Source: Mycolicibacterium peregrinum (GTDB lineage: Bacteria > Actinomycetota > Actinomycetes > Mycobacteriales > Mycobacteriaceae). Taken from it: a stretch of 64,000 nucleotides of DNA. The position numbers and the translations under genes are program-made. Below, piece after piece: positions 17,998-25,617 of the stretch. The number at the start of each line of letters is the position of its first letter. Within the stretch, counting starts at the first letter, position 1. The stretch lies in NCBI RefSeq assembly GCF_001665625.1, contig NZ_LZSY01000021.1:1-64000 (forward strand), read 5' to 3'. The notes beneath the pieces are model-generated. The model worked only from the letters and a program-made list of their open reading frames with translations. It searched no databases and was not told the origin of the DNA.

Positions 17998-18524
17998 GGT
18001 CCTGGCTGGCCGTGCTGTTGACGCTGCTGGTGGCGGCGGGGCTCACCGCTTGCCGGACCGGGGACCGCCCGTGGTCGGATGCCCCGTCCGCCGCCCCGAT
18101 GCGACCGGCGTTCGGTGCCCGGGTCACCGACAGCAAGCTGGAGATCTGGATGCCGCCGAGCTGCGTCGGGGTGCGGTCGGTGGAGGTCGGGTTCGGATTC
18201 GGCCCGAAGCTCGTGTTGACCGATCCCTCCGGTACGGCGACTCTCGACCGGTTCACCGTCGGCGGACCCTATCCGGGTCTGACCGTGACGGAAGCGCCGC
18301 CGCCTGACTTCGATTGGCGCACAGAAGAATATTTGTTCCTCAATGTGCAGTCCACACCCGGGGGGTATCCCGCGACCGCTCGGACGGCCGAGATCGTCGC
18401 CGGATCTGACAGTCACCCGGCCGACACCTTCTACTTCGAAGGCGTCGGTTGGCTCGACGCCGCGGGTGTGGCGGAGAAAGAAGGCAAGGAGTTCGCCGGA
18501 GTGTGCACGCCGCAAAAGAAGTGA
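17994..18524 (+). CDS. putative lipoprotein
   Basis: 176 residues, GTG start overlapping the previous stop by four bases. The signal peptide with lipobox GLTAC puts the lipidated cysteine near residue 18. The mature domain has further cysteines (SCVGV, GVCTP) and a beta-rich look, with no recognised family. Translational coupling to the HEERH protein suggests a partner: an immunity protein, a surface receptor, or a chaperone at the membrane. These alternatives cannot be told apart from sequence. Confidence 0.75.
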   Translation: MRSWLAVLLTLLVAAGLTACRTGDRPWSDAPSAAPMRPAFGARVTDSKLEIWMPPSCVGVRSVEVGFGFGPKLVLTDPSGTATLDRFTVGGPYPGLTVTEAPPPDFDWRTEEYLFLNVQSTPGGYPATARTAEIVAGSDSHPADTFYFEGVGWLDAAGVAEKEGKEFAGVCTPQKK

Positions 18525-18654
18525 TGCGGCTCAGGTCTACTGCCGCGCCACTGCCTCTGTGAACTGGCCGCCAAGTCAACGCCAAGTCGTCTAGGCGATG
18601 CTGTGTGGCGAGTATCTTGCACGGACTTTCTGCGCTCATCTTGAGAGGACCCCG

Positions 18655-20049
18655 ATGACCCTGACCGATGTCGCCCACGACGGCCTGGACGACGCGTTGA
18701 AGGGCCTGCGAGCCCACGTCGCCGCCCCCGTGGCGCTACCTGGGGAAGCCGGCTATGAACGGGCCACCCCGTGGAATGCGGCGGCCGCTGTCGAGCCTGC
18801 CGCGGTGGTGCTGGCGGCCACCGCCTACGACATCGCCAACACCGTGGGCTTCGCGGCGGCCAGGGGTTACCGGGTCGCCGTCCAGGCCACCGGCCACGGC
18901 GCCATGGTGGTGGCCCCCGACACGATCCTGGTGCTGACCTCTGAGATGACCAGTGTCAGCGTCGATCCGGTGGCGCGTACCGCGCGGGTGGCGGCCGGGG
19001 CCACGTGGCAGCAGGTGCTCGACGCGGCCGCCCCGCACGGTCTGGCCGGTCTGGGCGGTTCGGCCCCCAGCGTGGGCGTCGTGGGATTTCTCACCGGCGC
19101 AGGCATCGGGCCCTTGGTCCGCACGTTCGGGCTGTCGTCGGACTACGTGCGGTCGTTCGAGTTGGTCACCGGGGCGGGGGAGCTGCTGCGTGCCACGCCG
19201 GAGGAGAACGCGGAGTTGTTCTGGGGGCTGCGCGGCGGAAAGTCCACGCTGGGTATCGTCACCTCGGTCGAGATCGATCTGCTGCCGATCGCCGAGTTCT
19301 ACGGTGGCGCCGTGTATTTCGACGGTGCAGACGCCGGCGTTGTGCTGCGCGAGTGGGCGAGCTGGTGTGCCGGCCTGCCCGAATCGATATCGACATCCAT
19401 TGCACTGCAACAGCTCCCGCCGATGCCCGGAGTTCCGGAGCCGTTGGCCGGCCGCTTGACCGTGGCGGTGCGGTACGTGGCCGTCGGCGATTTCGCCGAG
19501 GCCGAGCGGTTGCTGGCGCCGATGCGCGCAGTCGCGACCCCGGTGCTCGATACCGTCGCGGTGATGCCCTATGCCGCCATCGGCGCCGTGCACGCCGATC
19601 CGGTGGATCCGATGCCGATATTCGAGCACCACACGCTGTTGCGGGAACTGACCGCGGAGACGGTCGAGGTGCTGCTGGCCGCGGCCGGGCCGGATTCGGG
19701 CTCGGTGCAGACGATCGTGGAAGTCCGGATGCTGGGCGGGGCGCTGGCCCGTGAGGGACGGCACCGCAGCGCGTTCTGCCATCGGGACGCCGCCTTCGCG
19801 GTGAGCACCATCGGGGTCCTGGTACCCCCGATCGCCGATGCCGTGGTGCCGCAGGCCGGCGCGCTCATCGTGGCTCTGTCGCCATGGTCCAGCGGCGGCC
19901 AGCTCGCCAATTTCGCACCGTCCGAGGACGCCGGGCGGGCCGCCCGGGTCTATGACGAGGACACCCGGCACTGGTTGGCCGCACTGGCCGACCGGCACGA
20001 CCCGGCCGGGGTGTTCCGGTGCGGTCAGGTGGTGCGTTTTGTGGGCTGA
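18655..20049 (+). CDS. FAD-binding oxidoreductase (berberine-bridge type)
   Basis: 464 residues, ATG with GAGAGG six bases upstream. The PCMH-type FAD domain spans about residues 35-210: VQATGHGAMV at the flavin, GLGGSAPSVGVVGFLTGAG in the pyrophosphate region and LFWGLRGGKSTLGIVT. The histidine of GHG could be an 8-alpha linkage site, but the second, cysteinyl linkage motif of bicovalent members is not seen. These enzymes oxidise alcohols, sugars or alkaloid-like substrates with oxygen or F420. It appears monocistronic, with a small hairpin after the stop. Confidence 0.82.
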   Translation: MTLTDVAHDGLDDALKGLRAHVAAPVALPGEAGYERATPWNAAAAVEPAAVVLAATAYDIANTVGFAAARGYRVAVQATGHGAMVVAPDTILVLTSEMTSVSVDPVARTARVAAGATWQQVLDAAAPHGLAGLGGSAPSVGVVGFLTGAGIGPLVRTFGLSSDYVRSFELVTGAGELLRATPEENAELFWGLRGGKSTLGIVTSVEIDLLPIAEFYGGAVYFDGADAGVVLREWASWCAGLPESISTSIALQQLPPMPGVPEPLAGRLTVAVRYVAVGDFAEAERLLAPMRAVATPVLDTVAVMPYAAIGAVHADPVDPMPIFEHHTLLRELTAETVEVLLAAAGPDSGSVQTIVEVRMLGGALAREGRHRSAFCHRDAAFAVSTIGVLVPPIADAVVPQAGALIVALSPWSSGGQLANFAPSEDAGRAARVYDEDTRHWLAALADRHDPAGVFRCGQVVRFVG

Positions 20050-20074
20050 TTTCCGGTCGTTTTCGGGCCGGAAA
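20050..20074 (+). terminator. short hairpin after the FAD oxidoreductase gene
   Basis: TTTCCGG (20050-20056) and CCGGAAA (20068-20074) flank an 11-base loop containing TTTT, immediately after the stop codon. Confidence 0.45.
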
Positions 20075-20092
20075 CCTCTCTGAGCACTCGAT

Positions 20093-20122
20093 TTGGAGCT
20101 CCGCGTAAGACCCCGGTAACCT
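20093..20122 (+). promoter_or_regulatory. promoter of the initiator tRNA gene
   Basis: -35 TTGGAG (20093-20098), 18-bp spacer, -10 TAACCT (20117-20122), 11 bases before the mature tRNA start. Confidence 0.55.
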
Positions 20123-20133
20123 TGTATTCGCAA

Positions 20134-20210
20134 CGCGGGGTGGAGCAGCTCGGTAGCTCGCTGGGCTCATAACCCAGAGGTCGCAGGTTCGAATCCTGTC
20201 CCCGCTACCA
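20134..20210 (+). tRNA. initiator tRNA-fMet (CAT)
   Basis: 77 bases including an encoded CCA. The anticodon loop is CTCATAA. Initiator hallmarks are present: three consecutive G-C pairs at the base of the anticodon stem (GGG/CCC) and a mismatched first acceptor pair (C1 opposite U72). The T-arm GGTTCGAAT is intact. A strong terminator follows at once. Confidence 0.97.
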
Positions 20211-20215
20211 AGAGG

Positions 20216-20251
20216 AAATGGCCCTCGGAGATTATCTCCGGGGGCCATTTT
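20216..20251 (+). terminator. strong intrinsic terminator after tRNA-fMet
   Basis: A 16-bp stem (20216-20231 with 20235-20250, one G-T pair, loop TTA) ends in ATTTT. It starts six bases after the CCA. Confidence 0.85.
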
Positions 20252-20301
20252 CATGCCATTCGGGAACGTGTTTGAGAACAAAAGGCTGCCTAACCATAGA
20301 T

Positions 20302-20852
20302 TCAGGAGCTGGCCAAAGGGCGATCAACAGCCGTTGAACTGGCGGTCTGCGGCCCGCACGGGGTGCTTGCTCGGGGCGGTGCTAAATGGTTCCTGGAGAA
20401 CCGTTGCGACCAGATGTCTTCGACTTCGGTGATCGGCCACACGTAACCGAGGTCTGACTCATCGCTTGTTCTGCCCGAGTAGACGCCCCGATCTCCGATT
20501 GCGGTCGCAGCGTGATCGCGAGACCGTTTCCGACGGGTTGGGAACACTGCCCCTTCGGGGGTGCGCCGGTTGACAACCGAGCCGGTCAGACTCGTTCGCG
20601 GCCGTGCATCGAGGATCAGAGGCAGCTGCTAGCCGTCAAGCACCACATCGAGTGCGTGTCCGAAGCAGCGTCGCCGCGGATCCACAATGGGAATAGCGGA
20701 TCAGTTGACAGCGCATACGGAGATCCCACGACGAAGACATCTTGAGCCGGCTCAAGTGTCGATCACTCTGTCTCGCCAGGCTCGGCTTCCGTGGTCGGAG
20801 ATTGCCAGCGATATACCAAGTCGTCGTCATTGAAGTTGACGGCTTCCGACAT
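20302..20852 (-). pseudogene. candidate decayed gene on the minus strand
   Basis: An ATG at 20852 has a good AAGGGGG ribosome site and opens a 29-codon frame (SEAVNFNDDDLVYRWQ...), ended by TGA at 20763-20765. The same frame then stays open for about 47 codons (DVFVVGSPYALSTDPLFPLW...). A shifted frame continues to a stop at 20302 (SDLGYVWPITEVEDIWSQRF). I recognise no family. The pattern fits a gene broken by a nonsense change and a frameshift, but a genuine 29-residue protein or chance open frames are not excluded. Confidence 0.3.
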
Positions 20853-21390
20853 CGACGTCACCCCCTTGGACTTGGTGCTGCTTCGAGATGTGTGACCAGT
20901 CTTCGCCGATAAGAGGTATGAGAAGCTGCCGCGCGCGAAACTCCGTGGACGCAGAGCGTTCGTCGCCCTCGGAGGCGCGAAACTGCCGCCCTTCGGCAGG
21001 AGGGCTTAGTCAAAAGCATGGTCTGTGGATTGACCCCGCGTACTCGGTGTGGAGCTGGATCTGTTGCCTCGGGGCTTGTCGTTTGGATGCGCGTCGCTCA
21101 GGGGCGAGGAAGCCGAATGACCTGGCTGCCGATAAGCGCCTGGACGATTACAGGGCGCGTGGCTGGCGGCTCGATTTTCAGCGTGAGAACCACCATCGGA
21201 CGGCAGAGCGGACCCAGCAACGTCGGATTCCGTTCCATTAACTGCCGCCGTCCTTCAGCGGATCGAACCGATGGACAGGTCCGACTCGCTGGAGCCAAGT
21301 AGAAGGAGCTCAAATCGATGCCCTCGTCATTTACGGCGCACGGCCTGCGCGCCACCCTGAGTTGTCGGCCCCGCGAGTTAAGGTCACGCC
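20853..21390. other. gene-poor segment, no convincing coding region
   Basis: About 540 bp without a credible gene. It has lower GC and irregular codon-position bias compared with the flanks, and short opposing open frames without ribosome sites or family features. Together with the decayed frame before it, it makes up the left part of an anomalous segment between tRNA-fMet and the GNAT gene. Confidence 0.5.
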
Positions 21391-23046
21391 GTGAACGTGC
21401 CGCGTCCGAACCAACATTCGGGGCCCTTGGCTGGCCACGTGAAACGCGGGAGGGTCTTCATGTCGCCGCTCGCGGCGACCGGGTTACTCAATGTCGGGGA
21501 CTGGGTGAGGGATGACCTACCTGATCTTCTCTGGCCAGTCCTAGTCCTTTCTGAACGGGGCACCGACCAGGCGGTGAGGTTTGTGCGCTGGCAGAGGCGT
21601 GTGATGGACGAGCTGGAGGGTAGCGTCGAGCGGGCGTTCCTCGCGGAATGCCTCGACGGACGTCTCTCAGGCCTGCAGCGACTGTCGGTAAGGAATCCCG
21701 GCGCGATCGAAGCCGTGACCTTGCATGCGTCGAGGCTGGGATTGCTGTCAGACGGCGTCCGTCGAACGCTGTCGTCGTACCCAGACAGGCCTGCGGAGTG
21801 GTTGACTGGCGTGGAGATGGAACCTCCAGGCGAAGCCGAGGCCAATCGACTCGCCAAGGCGGTGTTTGAGGCTATGACTGATGGGCACCGCGAGGCGATC
21901 ATCAAGTGCATCGCCATATGGAGCCGTGTCCAGGCGGGGACGCTTACGACCAGTCAACACACTGTCGACCTTCTCAAGTACTACCCAAACGACTCCGCCA
22001 CAGTTTCGGAAGCGGACTGCGTCGTGCGGGCGATGTGGGGCGCTCTGCGGGGCGCAATAATCTCCCGTGATCCCGATTGCTTTGTCGACGGCATTCGCTT
22101 TTCCAAGATCTTCTGGGGTGTGAATTCGATGACGACACGCTGTTTGCGCGCGCGAGATACGAAGCCCGACGAACAAGTCGATGATGCCGGCGCGGCTCCC
22201 TCCGATGAACCCCCACGTACGCAATCCGAGTCCTCGGATCTCCTCCGCGAGGATTTCCAGCAGCGAGCCATGGACTTGACATCGAGCTACATCGAGGCGG
22301 TGGAGAAAAGTCCGTCCAGACTGTACGACCCATCACGTGAAGAGGTCCACACGGGCCTGGTTGTGCGCGCAGCGCGCGAGGTAATAGCGATGCTTGGATC
22401 GCCCGATCTCTGGTGCTCGGAGCATGGTTCGGGCGTCGGCCGAACCCTCGTGGAGAATCGGATCCTGCTGGTATGGATGGCTACCCAGAACCAAGAGAAA
22501 ATCTATCGGCGATACAAGGACTATGGCGCGGGCAAAGCCAAGTTATACGCGTTGCTCGCAAAGGGTGTGCCGAGCGACTGGCTGGTCAATGGCGTCGAAG
22601 AGGCGGTGTCTGTCATTGAGAAGGCAAGTCACAACGACGATGTCCTCGACCACCGGGCAGTCGACATCAGCGCGAACTTCGCCGGCAAATCCTTGAGACA
22701 GATGGCCGACGAATGCGGGTTAGCTGACCTATACCGGCACGCCTACCAAATGCAGAGCGGCATCTCGCACTCCGAATGGTGGTCGATTGAAATCCACTGT
22801 ATGGAGCCATGTCTCAATGTCCTGCACCGTGGTCATTTAATTCCGAGCATGTCCCTACCCTCTGGGGGCAGCGATGACATCGCACGGTCTTGGCTCATTG
22901 CCCTCTACGGGCTCATTAGAGCGAGCCTGGACGTACTCGGTGTTGCAGATTCCACAGTGCAAACGGCGTTCGGTTGGCTCGAGGAAGTCGACATGCCCGA
23001 GGATGCGTGGAGTCCTTCAACCTCAGATTCCGAGAGCGGCATCTGA
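21391..23046 (+). CDS. DUF5677-type protein of unknown function
   Basis: 551 residues from GTG 21391 (AAGG upstream); ATG 21460, with GGGAGGG five bases before it, would give 528. The C-terminal half fits DUF5677: RTLVENRILLVWMATQNQEKIYRRYKDYGAGK, then NFAGKSLRQMADECGL and MQSGISHSEWW, with conserved Glu, Asn, His and aromatic residues on helices. The N-terminal 250 residues are helical and unassigned, and an acidic linker (about 255-285) joins the parts. Third-position GC is lower than in the neighbours, suggesting acquisition. Activity is unknown. Confidence 0.75.
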   Translation: MNVPRPNQHSGPLAGHVKRGRVFMSPLAATGLLNVGDWVRDDLPDLLWPVLVLSERGTDQAVRFVRWQRRVMDELEGSVERAFLAECLDGRLSGLQRLSVRNPGAIEAVTLHASRLGLLSDGVRRTLSSYPDRPAEWLTGVEMEPPGEAEANRLAKAVFEAMTDGHREAIIKCIAIWSRVQAGTLTTSQHTVDLLKYYPNDSATVSEADCVVRAMWGALRGAIISRDPDCFVDGIRFSKIFWGVNSMTTRCLRARDTKPDEQVDDAGAAPSDEPPRTQSESSDLLREDFQQRAMDLTSSYIEAVEKSPSRLYDPSREEVHTGLVVRAAREVIAMLGSPDLWCSEHGSGVGRTLVENRILLVWMATQNQEKIYRRYKDYGAGKAKLYALLAKGVPSDWLVNGVEEAVSVIEKASHNDDVLDHRAVDISANFAGKSLRQMADECGLADLYRHAYQMQSGISHSEWWSIEIHCMEPCLNVLHRGHLIPSMSLPSGGSDDIARSWLIALYGLIRASLDVLGVADSTVQTAFGWLEEVDMPEDAWSPSTSDSESGI

Positions 23047-23094
23047 TCCAACCCGACCGGCGGCCGGAGATTCTATTTCGGTCCTGCAAGCGTC

Positions 23095-23580
23095 TTACAC
23101 GTCGAGCTGCCACTGCCAGACATCATCATCAGAATCCGGCGCCTTCGCCAGTCCAGTGTTGGAGAACCCCAGGTGCTTGAGAATTCGTACGGATGGATTG
23201 AGTTCCGTCGCCGTACGCGCAATTACCGTACCGACAGCGCCGCTGCGCCTGACCTGCTCGACAAGAGCCGATACAGCAGCGGTACCAAGGCCACGCTGTT
23301 GAAATGATGGGGCGATTTCGTAGCCGATCTCGACCGCTCGGTCTTTATCGGGCGGCCCTTGAAAGCCGCCTGAGCCGACAAGAACTCCATCCCCATCGAA
23401 GAAGAAGTAGACCCGCCAGTCAACCTCCTCGGGATGCTCCGCCAAGCGCTCGATCACGTAGGTGAACATATCGCTCGTCTCGGGCCAGCCGTCGGGGACA
23501 GGGCCTATGACAGCCTCGAGGGCCTGCCGGTCGTCCAACGCATTCCTAAGTTCTTCGACCATTGCCGGTCGGATCGTCAT
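23095..23580 (-). CDS. GNAT family N-acetyltransferase
   Basis: 161 residues (GTG 23589 would add three). The acetyl-CoA loop is FQQRGLGTAAVSALVEQ (Q/RxxGxG/A), preceded by VEIGYEIAP and followed by the N..S.RILKHLGFSNTG segment, as in the RimJ/RimL-like Acetyltransf_3 group. Substrates of this group range from protein N-termini to aminoglycosides and small amines; none can be assigned. The gene is convergent with the DUF5677 gene, 48 bp apart. Confidence 0.85.
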   Translation of the reverse strand: MTIRPAMVEELRNALDDRQALEAVIGPVPDGWPETSDMFTYVIERLAEHPEEVDWRVYFFFDGDGVLVGSGGFQGPPDKDRAVEIGYEIAPSFQQRGLGTAAVSALVEQVRRSGAVGTVIARTATELNPSVRILKHLGFSNTGLAKAPDSDDDVWQWQLDV

Positions 23581-23820
23581 TCCTGGCACATTCGAAGTCT
23601 GCCCTAACGGCCGAGCGTGCCGCTAAGGTCGCCATTCGCGGGTCGGCCAGAGTCGGGCAGCTGGGGGAGCGCCGATGGCCATTTCGTACTGTGCTGGCGT
23701 TCGACCATGATGATCCGCAGCCAGCCAGGATGCGTGCCTCAAACTCGGACCTGATCACGTGCGGAGCGGTCGGCCACTACGTCGTCCGCTCCAGCGTCCC
23801 GGGCGCGACGGAGACGGGTG

Positions 23821-25251
23821 TCAGATCACGTACGGCGCAATGAGCGTGGTGGCGCCCAGGACCACCACTCCGATCAGGAACGCGACGACCGTAAAGCCCA
23901 TCACCTGACGGACATTGAGTTTCGCAATCGCCAGCAGGGGCAGTAGCCAGAACGGCTGGATCATGTTCGCGACGCCCTCGCCCACGGCCACCGCCATGGA
24001 GATCAAACCCAGGTACGCCGGTGAGTCCTGACCGATCGCCAGCGCCGAATCGACGGCGATCGGGCCCTGTACCGCCCAGTGCCCACCGCCCGACGGCACG
24101 AACAGGCTGATGATCAATGAGCCGATGAAGGTCAGGAACGGCAGCGTGTACTGGGACGCGCCGTTCACGAACGCCTCGGCCAGCAGGGTTTGCAGCGGTT
24201 TGGCACCCTCCACCGCCTGATAGCCCAGCAAGCCGACCAGACCGCCGTACAGCGGGTACTGCAGGAGCAGTGGGCCGGACACCTTGGCGGCACCGGTGAA
24301 GGCCCGGATGAACCGGATCGGTGTCCGGTGCAGCAACGCACTGGTGATGGTGAACAGCATGATCATCGACGAGATGTTCAGTGCGAAGCCGCTGAGGATG
24401 AAATAGGCGATGCCCGCGGCGAATACCAGGACGTTGAGGATCCACAGGTTTTCCAGCCATTCGGCGAACGTCTTCTTGCCTTCCGCCGGCGAAGCGGCCG
24501 ATCCGCCCACGTCCTCGGGCGCATCCTCGTCCTCGAACACCGCGGGATCGGGTGCGAGGCTCTGTGTCGGTTCCATCCGCCAGATGGCGAGCGCGAGCAG
24601 CGCCAGCACGACGATCACCGACAGCCAGCTGTAGGGCTGGAAGATCGTCTGGCTCAGCGGCACGGTGACGCCGGTGATCTTGTGGATCACGTTGATCGGG
24701 CTGCTGCTGTCCGTGTTCGCCAGGGCGATCGACGACGAGAGCCCCTGCGTCCACACGATGAAGCCCATGAACGCCGCCGCGATGAGGTAGCCGAAATGCG
24801 CGTCGGTGAATCGCTTCGCAACCTGGCGGGCGACCAGCGCGCCGGCCACCAGCCCGAGCCCCCAGTTCAGCAGGGAGAGAACAGCGCTCACGCCGAAACA
24901 GAGGAAGGCGCCCTGAACCTGGTTGTTCGGTTTGGCGGCGATGGCGACGATGGCCCGTTTCAGAATCGGCGCCTCGGCGAGCGTGTAACCCGTCACCAGG
25001 ATCAGAACCATCTGGAAGGCGAACGTGAAGATGTTCTGCGATCCCCACACACCGCCGTACCACGCCTTGAGCATGCCGTCGGGGGTTGCACCGTGCACCA
25101 AGAAGGCGACCAGGCCGGCAACGATGAGGGTCAGGATGACCGCGAACAGATATGGGTCGGGCATCAGACGCTCGACATAGCGGACACACAGCCCGGTGAG
25201 GGACTGCATGATTCCGCGGCGCTTGGTCCGCGGTTCTTCGCTCGTGGTCAT
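23821..25251 (-). CDS. AtoE-family short-chain fatty acid transporter
   Basis: 476 residues, ATG with GAGG seven bases upstream. There are about 12 hydrophobic segments, with the conserved AtoE elements FQMVLILVTGY, NWGLGLVAGALVAR, a FVPSGGGHWAVQGP loop and GEGVANMIQPFW. AtoE proteins carry short-chain fatty acids such as butyrate or acetoacetate across the membrane. An acidic cytoplasmic loop (about residues 235-265) is longer than typical. It has no catabolic partner nearby and seems monocistronic. Confidence 0.9.
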   Translation of the reverse strand: MTTSEEPRTKRRGIMQSLTGLCVRYVERLMPDPYLFAVILTLIVAGLVAFLVHGATPDGMLKAWYGGVWGSQNIFTFAFQMVLILVTGYTLAEAPILKRAIVAIAAKPNNQVQGAFLCFGVSAVLSLLNWGLGLVAGALVARQVAKRFTDAHFGYLIAAAFMGFIVWTQGLSSSIALANTDSSSPINVIHKITGVTVPLSQTIFQPYSWLSVIVVLALLALAIWRMEPTQSLAPDPAVFEDEDAPEDVGGSAASPAEGKKTFAEWLENLWILNVLVFAAGIAYFILSGFALNISSMIMLFTITSALLHRTPIRFIRAFTGAAKVSGPLLLQYPLYGGLVGLLGYQAVEGAKPLQTLLAEAFVNGASQYTLPFLTFIGSLIISLFVPSGGGHWAVQGPIAVDSALAIGQDSPAYLGLISMAVAVGEGVANMIQPFWLLPLLAIAKLNVRQVMGFTVVAFLIGVVVLGATTLIAPYVI

Positions 25252-25617
25252 TGATCTACCTCGCCGTTTTGGTGCCCAATCGCTGCCGCCGTCGGCAGCA
25301 GCCGCCGCGGTTCGGCACGGACTCTAGTCTTTGGAGCACTCCGCAGTGGGCGGTTGGCCGGGACGGATCGACAGAGTCCACTCGCCGACGAACTGCCGGG
25401 TGGATGGTGCCCAGTCGGTGCGAATATCGCACTGGCCCAGCGCTTCGTGCGGCGTGGCTGCGCTCGTCTGCTGCCGTGTTTCGAGGCGGCTCGATGGGCG
25501 AGCACTGCCGGCGCCGGTCAACCACAGCAAAAAATCGGTTTCCCTGATGTCGGGTGTCCGACCTACCCTGGGTGGCTGCGCAGGCATAGCTCGGGGGAGC
25601 TAGGAGAGTGGGAAACA
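25252..25617. other. 366-bp divergent intergenic region
   Basis: Separates the AtoE gene from the drug exporter. I see no coding region. It carries the exporter promoter described at 25529-25569 and must hold the atoE promoter, which I could not place. Confidence 0.6.
25529..25569 (+). promoter_or_regulatory. candidate WhiB7-dependent promoter of the exporter
   Basis: AAAAAATCGGTTTC (25529-25542) repeats the layout of the whiB7 promoter (GAAAATAGGTTG): an A-tract abutting a GGTT-type -35. TACCCT (25564-25569) lies 29 bp from the end of the A-tract, against 28 bp at whiB7. The resemblance is direct; control by WhiB7 is inference. Confidence 0.5.

Noticed and set aside
20185..20210. Integration (att) site in the 3' end of tRNA-fMet
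   Set aside because: No direct repeat of the tRNA 3' end is visible in the following 4 kb and no integrase gene is present, so an att pair cannot be supported.
20763..20765. TGA as a selenocysteine codon in the broken minus-strand frame
   Set aside because: No SECIS-like stem directly after it, no sign of a selenoprotein family, and downstream frames are shifted too; decay is simpler.
21018..21302. 94-codon plus-strand frame in the gene-poor segment
   Set aside because: No ribosome site, no conserved motif and opposing open frames of similar length; not supported as a gene.
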